Shown here piece after piece: positions 20,918-24,633 of a stretch of DNA of 24,633 bases. Numbering within the stretch: position 1 is the first letter of the stretch; each line of letters opens with the position of its first letter. Both the position numbers and the translations under genes were made by a program. The stretch is from DAITPV01 sp050692555 (GTDB taxonomy: Bacteria; Actinomycetota; UBA4738; CALAEC01), in assembly GCA_050692555.1 (NCBI GenBank), contig JBOGVS010000041.1, positions 1 to 24,633 on the forward strand, given 5' to 3'. The notes beneath the pieces are model-generated. The model worked only from the letters and a program-made list of their open reading frames with translations, searched no databases and had not been told where the DNA came from.

Positions 20918-22052
20918 GCGCGAGGAGGCCACCGCCCGGGTCGACGGCCGGACCAAGCGCCTGCTGACCAGGCTCCGTCCGGGCGAGATCGCGGTGATCG
21001 ATCACGAGGACCTCGACCGGGTGGCTGCCGAGGGCCTTGTGGTTCGGGGTGCCGCCGCCGTGGTGAACGCCAGCCCCTCGATCACGGGGAGGTATCCGAA
21101 CCTGGGTCCGCTGGTGCTCGTGCAGGCAGGCGTCCCGCTGATCGACGGGGTGGGCCGCCTCATCCTCGACAAGGTCAAGGACGGCACCCCCCTCCGGGTC
21201 GAAGGCGATCGCGTGTACGACGACGGAGAGCTGATCGGCGTGGGGATCCGCCAGAGCGAGGACTCGGTGCTTCGGGAGATGGACGAGGCCCGTTCCCGGC
21301 TGGCCGGACAGTTCGATGCCTTCGCCCGGAACACCATGGAATACATGCAACGGGAGCGGGATCTCCTGTTCGGAGGCGAGGGGATGCCCGAGCTGTCCCA
21401 CGACCTCTCCCGCCGACACGTCCTGGTGGTGGTGCGGGGAACCAACTATCGGGAGGACCTGGCGGCGTTGCGGGCCTACGTCCGGGACGTGAAGCCCGTG
21501 CTGATCGGAGTGGACGGCGGCTCCGACGCGCTCCTAGATCAGGGGTACCGGCCCGACGTCATCGTGGGGGACATGGACAGTGTCACCGACCGGGCCCTTC
21601 GATCCGGGGCCGAGCTCGTGCTCCACGCGTACTCTGGCGGGCGAGCCCCCGGGAAGGAACGGCTGGAGGCCCTGGGACTTCCCTACGTGGTGGTGGAGGC
21701 CGCGGGCACCAGCGAGGACGTCGCCTATCTCCTGGCGCACGAGAAGGGTGCGGATCTCATCGTGGCGGTGGGCAGCCACGGGAACCTCCGCGAGTTCCTG
21801 GACAAGGGGCGGGCCGGGATGGCCAGCACCTTCCTGGTCAGGCTCCGAGTGGGGGAGATCCTGGTGGACGCCAAGGGGGTTTCCCGGATGTACCGGGGAC
21901 GGGTCCGGGGACGGGACATGGCCCTCCTGGTGGCCGCGGCGCTGTTCTCCATGGCGGCCGTGGTGGCCGTCTCCGAGCCCCTCCAGCTGTTCTTCAAGCA
22001 GCTCGTGGAGATCGGCCGGGGACTGTGGTTCCGGCTGGGCCAGCTGTTCTGA
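20880..22052 (+). CDS. steA: SteA, septal peptidoglycan-hydrolysis regulator, predicted CTG start
   Basis: 390 aa from CTG 20880. The N-terminal part (ARVDGRTKRLLTRLRPGEIAVIDHEDLDRVAAEGL, split by the canonical GTG) and SITGRYPNLGP are family-conserved. The middle has a thiamin-pyrophosphokinase-like fold with GVDGGSDALLDQGYRPDVIVGDMDS. One C-terminal membrane helix (about 345-368, DMALLVAAALFSMAAVVAV) is followed by a short tail. In Corynebacterium glutamicum SteA with SteB promotes cell separation through the RipA/RipC hydrolase pathway; M. tuberculosis Rv1697 is the homologue and has a similar length. The canonical GTG at 20994 gives 352 aa and removes about 38 conserved residues. The CTG lies 9 nt from GGAGG inside the LytM-like gene. 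The gene identity is secure; the start is inference. Confidence 0.9.
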   Translation: MRGLLPLATRRSKREEATARVDGRTKRLLTRLRPGEIAVIDHEDLDRVAAEGLVVRGAAAVVNASPSITGRYPNLGPLVLVQAGVPLIDGVGRLILDKVKDGTPLRVEGDRVYDDGELIGVGIRQSEDSVLREMDEARSRLAGQFDAFARNTMEYMQRERDLLFGGEGMPELSHDLSRRHVLVVVRGTNYREDLAALRAYVRDVKPVLIGVDGGSDALLDQGYRPDVIVGDMDSVTDRALRSGAELVLHAYSGGRAPGKERLEALGLPYVVVEAAGTSEDVAYLLAHEKGADLIVAVGSHGNLREFLDKGRAGMASTFLVRLRVGEILVDAKGVSRMYRGRVRGRDMALLVAAALFSMAAVVAVSEPLQLFFKQLVEIGRGLWFRLGQLF

Positions 22053-22074
22053 GTCCGGCCCCCGTAGGCAACCC

Positions 22075-22080
22075 TAGAAT
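22075..22080 (+). promoter_or_regulatory. -10 box before steB/mctB, possibly leaderless
   Basis: TAGAAT, 5 nt before the GTG at 22086, with no Shine-Dalgarno in between. The hexamer is identical to the one at 2395. The 33-nt gap after steA would otherwise leave steB without an initiation signal. Confidence 0.5.
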
Positions 22081-22085
22081 GAGCC

Positions 22086-23012
22086 GTGATCTCATTCCGG
22101 TTCCATCTTGTTTCCCTGGTGGCCGTGTTCCTGGCGCTTGGTCTCGGCGTGCTGACCGGGACCACCGTGCTCAACCGGGGAATCGTGGCCCAGCTCGAGC
22201 GGCAGACCGATCAGTTGGTCCGGGGGTCGGACGACCTCCGGGAGGACGTCCGCCGCTTGGAGGAACGCGACGACATGTGGTCCGCGTTCGGCGATTCGGT
22301 GATGACCCCGTTGGTCTCCGGCCGGCTAACGAACCGGCCGGTGCTCATCGTGACCCAGGAGGGGACCGACGAGAACAGCATCGACGGCGCGCAGGCCGTC
22401 CTGGAAGACGCCGGAGCCGAGATCCGGGCGCTGCTGTCGGTGAGCGGCCGTATGGGCCTGGCGGCGCCCGCCGACCGTGAGGCCCTGGCCGAGGTCATCG
22501 GCGAGCAGATCACCGATCCGGAGGCCCTGTTGGCTCGAGCCGCGGAAGTCCTCGCGGAGCGGCTGGCGTTCGGGCCCAATGGGAACACGGATGTACTCGC
22601 GGGTTTGCTGCGGGAGGGCCTGGTGGTGGACCAGGGTCCCCAGCTCGACGAGGCCGCTCTCCGTGAGCTGGGTGGCCCGGACCAGCCGGTGGTGGTGGTG
22701 GGCGGAGGCCCGGACCCCGACAGCCTGGACCCCAGCGGGTTCCTGGTCCCCTTGACCAGGGTCATGGCCGAGGCGGGCCTGGACATCGCCGCCGCCGAGC
22801 CCATGGACCTGGGGGAGGCCGGCCAGCCGTTCGTGGAGGTCCTCCGGGGCGACGGTGAGGTGTCGGCTCTGATCGCCACCCAGGACAACGTCGACCAGGT
22901 CCCCGGGCAGATCGGCCTGGTTCTGGCCCTCCAAGACCTTATGGAGGGGGCCTCGGGCCACTACGGCGTCAAGGACGGGGCCTCCAGCGCGATCCCGGAG
23001 CTGGCACCCTGA
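22086..23012 (+). CDS. SteB/MctB family membrane protein
   Basis: 308 aa, GTG start. The N-terminus MISFRFHLVSLVAVFLALGLGVLTG is the family's uncleaved membrane anchor (about 5-27), followed by an extracytoplasmic coiled coil (33-65, QLERQTDQLVRGSDDLREDVRRLEE in pieces) and an alpha/beta domain with PVLIVTQEGTD and VVVVGGGPDPDS. M. tuberculosis Rv1698 was named MctB for a role in copper resistance, while the Corynebacterium homologue SteB pairs with SteA in cell separation. The sequence shows no Cys and no obvious copper cluster, and the steA neighbour favours the SteB role. The 3' end overlaps the predicted CTG start of the glycosyltransferase gene (CTGA). Confidence 0.88.
   Translation: MISFRFHLVSLVAVFLALGLGVLTGTTVLNRGIVAQLERQTDQLVRGSDDLREDVRRLEERDDMWSAFGDSVMTPLVSGRLTNRPVLIVTQEGTDENSIDGAQAVLEDAGAEIRALLSVSGRMGLAAPADREALAEVIGEQITDPEALLARAAEVLAERLAFGPNGNTDVLAGLLREGLVVDQGPQLDEAALRELGGPDQPVVVVGGGPDPDSLDPSGFLVPLTRVMAEAGLDIAAAEPMDLGEAGQPFVEVLRGDGEVSALIATQDNVDQVPGQIGLVLALQDLMEGASGHYGVKDGASSAIPELAP
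22997..23000 (+). promoter_or_regulatory. Shine-Dalgarno favouring CTG start of GT2 gene
   Basis: GGAG, 8 nt before CTG 23009 but 17 nt before the canonical GTG 23018. CTG 23009 would also overlap the previous stop as CTGA, the same geometry as the GTGA and ATGA overlaps elsewhere in this window. Confidence 0.45.
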
Positions 23013-23686
23013 CCCGGGTGCTGGCTCTGGTGGCGGCGCGGAACGAGGCCGGCCGGGTCGGCGCGACCGTGGAGGCCATCAGGAGGCTTCCGGACGTCGA
23101 CGAGGTGGTCGTCGTCGACGGGGCCTCCACGGATGGAACGGCGGAGGAGGCTCGAGCCGCCGGGGCCCGGGTGCTCCTGGCTCCCCGAGCCGGAGGGAAG
23201 GGAGGGGCCCTGGAAGGCGCGGTGGCCCGCCTCGACCCGCCGGAGGTGTACCTGCTCCTGGATGCCGACCTGGGGCCCACGGCCGCCGAAGCCGGTGCGC
23301 TGGTGGAAGCGGTGGTGCGCGGACGCCTGGATCTGGCCATCGGCGATCTCCCCCCGCAGCCGGGCCACGGAGGGCTCGGGCTGGTGAAGCGAACGGCCGG
23401 CGCAGCGATCCGGACCCTGTGCGGGTACCAGGCCAGCGAGCCGCTCTCCGGGCAGCGAGCCCTGTGGCGAGAGGTCATGGAGGCCGTCCGGCCGCTGGCC
23501 CCGGGGTTCGGGGTGGAGGTGGGTATGACCGTCGACGCCGTGCGGGCCGGGTTCCGGGTCGGAGAGGTTCGCGTGAACATGATCCACGCTCCCACCGGCC
23601 GTGACCTGGCCGGGTTCGCTCACCGAGCCCGGCAGGGACTGGACGTCCTGGGGGCCGCCGGGCCTCGGCTCCTTGGTCGGCCGTGA
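23009..23686 (+). CDS. GT2-family glycosyltransferase
   Basis: 225 aa from CTG 23009 (222 from GTG 23018). A GT-A fold: the opening LALVAARNEAGRVGATVEAI, the nucleotide-sugar loop VVVDGASTDGTAEEARAAGARVL, GGKGGALEGAV, and the metal-binding DxD as LLLDADLGP. SEPLSGQRALWREV and VEVGMTVDAV form the acceptor half. There is no membrane segment, so it is cytoplasmic or peripheral. Polyprenyl-phosphate or lipid acceptors are plausible given the MraY-like partner next door (inference). The stop overlaps the start of that gene (GTGA), so the two are coupled. The exact start differs by only three residues between the options and does not affect function. Confidence 0.88.
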   Translation: MTRVLALVAARNEAGRVGATVEAIRRLPDVDEVVVVDGASTDGTAEEARAAGARVLLAPRAGGKGGALEGAVARLDPPEVYLLLDADLGPTAAEAGALVEAVVRGRLDLAIGDLPPQPGHGGLGLVKRTAGAAIRTLCGYQASEPLSGQRALWREVMEAVRPLAPGFGVEVGMTVDAVRAGFRVGEVRVNMIHAPTGRDLAGFAHRARQGLDVLGAAGPRLLGRP

Positions 23687-24507
23687 GCCTCGCCTGGGTC
23701 GGGGTCGCTCTGGTGATCGGGTCCGCGGCCGCCGGCCTGCTGGGGATCCTGACAATCTCCGCCGCGCCGCGCCGGCTGGTCCGCGAGAACCACGCTGGGC
23801 GTCGGGTTCCCTCGGTGCTCGGGCTGGCCCTTGTGGGAGGGCTGTTGGCGGGAGCCCTTGGAGGGGCCCTGGGATCGGAACAGGCCCTCATCCCGGTGGC
23901 TCAGGCGCTGCTGGGGATGGCGTTCCTGGTGGCGGTCACGGGCCTGATGGACGACCTCGTCGGGGGGGAGGCTCGGGGGTTCGGGGGACACCTCCGGAGC
24001 CTGGCCCGGGGGCGGCCCACCACCGGGATCCTCAAGCTGGTGGTCGGGGTGGCCGCGGGGACGATGCTGGCGGTGGTGATCGGCGGAGGCGCCCTCCGGA
24101 CGGTGGCCGCCGCCGTGCTGATCGCCGGTTCGGTCAACCTGTGGAATGCGCTGGACGTCGTTCCCGGCCGCAGCCTCAAGTGGGGGATCGTGGTCCTGGC
24201 GGGGGTGGTGTTTGCCACTCGCACGGAGCCCTTCGGCCTGGTGACCGCGGCGGGCCTCGGTGGGGCCGTCGGCGTGCTCCCCGCGGATCTGACCGAGCGA
24301 GGGATGCTCGGCGACGCCGGCTCGAACCCCCTGGGCCTGGTGGCCGGGGCCGGGCTGGCGGTGGCCCTCTCCACTGCGTGGGTGGTGGTGGCCGCCTCCG
24401 CGGTCCTGGCCCTCCAGATCGCCGCGGAGACCGTGACGATCTCACGGCTGATCCGGGCCGTCCCCCCGCTCCGGTGGGTCGACGACCTGGGCCGCCGAGC
24501 CACCTAA
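23683..24507 (+). CDS. MraY/WecA-like phospho-glycosyl transferase
   Basis: 274 aa, GTG start overlapping the GT2 stop. It has eight or nine hydrophobic helices. Family motifs in order: GLMDDLVGG (D90, D91), RGRPTTGILKLVVG, SVNLWNALDVVPGRSLKWG (N152, N155, D158), and ERGMLGDAGSNPLG (D211). These are the Mg2+ and polyprenyl-phosphate sites of polyprenyl-phosphate:sugar-1-phosphate transferases. The form is a short one (MraY is about 360 aa), with NxxNxxD rather than the classical NxxDGLDGLA. It belongs to the compact actinobacterial subgroup found after steA-mctB and is not the housekeeping MraY. With the adjacent GT2 it could build a lipid-linked saccharide for the envelope (inference). The frame ends 88 nt before a transposase-like start. 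Confidence 0.85.
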   Translation: MSLAWVGVALVIGSAAAGLLGILTISAAPRRLVRENHAGRRVPSVLGLALVGGLLAGALGGALGSEQALIPVAQALLGMAFLVAVTGLMDDLVGGEARGFGGHLRSLARGRPTTGILKLVVGVAAGTMLAVVIGGGALRTVAAAVLIAGSVNLWNALDVVPGRSLKWGIVVLAGVVFATRTEPFGLVTAAGLGGAVGVLPADLTERGMLGDAGSNPLGLVAGAGLAVALSTAWVVVAASAVLALQIAAETVTISRLIRAVPPLRWVDDLGRRAT

Positions 24508-24522
24508 GTACGCTCCTTCCTA

Positions 24523-24537
24523 AATACATAGCGTATT
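24523..24537. repeat. AT-rich inverted repeat near mobile-element edge
   Basis: AATAC (24523-24527) and GTATT (24533-24537) form a perfect 5-bp inverted repeat around ATAGC. The 24520-24540 stretch is markedly AT-rich in a 70% GC window. It lies between the MraY-like gene and the transposase-like start, so it may belong to the IS left end or its promoter. The matching right end is outside the window. Confidence 0.4.
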
Positions 24538-24595
24538 AGAGTGCTGGAGTTGCCGCCCCTGGTGGGGCATGCTTTCCTCCGAGAGGAGGGAGGAT

Positions 24596-24633
24596 ATGCC
24601 CAGGAGGAGCCCGTACGTGATCGAGCTCTCCCC
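24596..24633 (+). CDS. Start of probable IS630-family transposase (truncated by window end)
   Basis: Only 12 codons are visible: ATG 24596, preceded by an AGGAGGGAGG run, reading MPRRSPYVIELS before the window ends. This opening closely matches the N-terminus of IS630-type transposases and their helix-turn-helix orfA, in which a basic PR(R/P)SP(Y/F)VIELS segment precedes the DNA-binding region. The AT-rich stretch just upstream fits a mobile-element end. With so few residues the family call is recognition by resemblance and needs the downstream sequence. In related genomes pyrG often follows steB, so the element may mark a break in the conserved order. Confidence 0.55.
   Translation, partial: MPRRSPYVIELS

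Noticed and set aside
22086..23012. Calling this protein a copper transporter
   Set aside because: There are no Cys residues or copper-binding cluster, only one membrane helix, and the gene is paired with steA; the SteB role is better supported.

Overview
The window is about 70% GC and carries no rRNA, tRNA, CRISPR array or prophage. The best guide to its origin is a gene order typical of Actinomycetota. In Mycobacterium tuberculosis the matching run is Rv1691 (TPR), Rv1692 (HAD-GNAT phosphatase), Rv1694 (tlyA), Rv1695 (NAD kinase), Rv1696 (recN), Rv1697 (steA) and Rv1698 (mctB/steB). Most of these genes occur here in the same order, but with two large departures. Apparently leaderless genes, an RskA-type anti-sigma factor and a DUF4383 protein also fit Actinomycetota. 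The gene complement suggests a deep-branching, non-mycolata lineage; that placement is inference.

Region 1 (1-2960): a terminator from an upstream gene, an Rv1691-like TPR protein, a metallo-beta-lactamase-fold hydrolase (minus strand), a short single-stranded-DNA-binding protein, and a small membrane protein with an Ada-like Cys/His metal site.

Region 2 (2957-10873, minus strand): a complete branched-chain-amino-acid-type (HAAT) ABC importer. In transcription order it runs DUF1015 protein, DNRLRE-like surface protein, lipoprotein substrate-binding protein, LivH, LivM, LivG, LivF. Most junctions overlap or abut. The surface protein and the binding protein share an unusual Gly/Lys/Thr linker style. 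Together with region 1 this block separates the TPR gene from its usual HAD neighbour.

Region 3 (10914-16717): a small TPR protein and a HAD-GNAT fusion phosphatase. Next comes a minus-strand, overlapping three-gene unit (SCP2-like protein, alpha/beta hydrolase, rhomboid protease). A plus-strand operon of phasin-like protein, TlyA rRNA methyltransferase and NAD kinase follows, joined by 4-nt overlaps.

Region 4 (16770-19993): at the position where recN is expected there is instead an AI-2E-family permease, an ECF sigma/RskA anti-sigma pair, a DUF4383 membrane protein and a small His-rich membrane protein.

Region 5 (20168-24507): a cell-envelope unit made of a membrane-anchored LytM/M23-like protein lacking one zinc-ligand His, SteA, SteB/MctB, a GT2 glycosyltransferase and a MraY/WecA-like phosphotransferase. 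SteA and SteB activate septal peptidoglycan hydrolysis in Corynebacterium, so a degenerate LytM protein translationally overlapped with SteA is the most interesting functional lead. The window closes with an AT-rich stretch and the first codons of a probable IS630-type transposase.

Two expression features recur. Several genes have a -10-like hexamer only 5-7 nt before a GTG start (leaderless mRNA). Three genes (livH, steA, GT2) appear to need a CTG start, because the canonical start would delete conserved N-terminal sequence while a Shine-Dalgarno sits correctly before an in-frame CTG.
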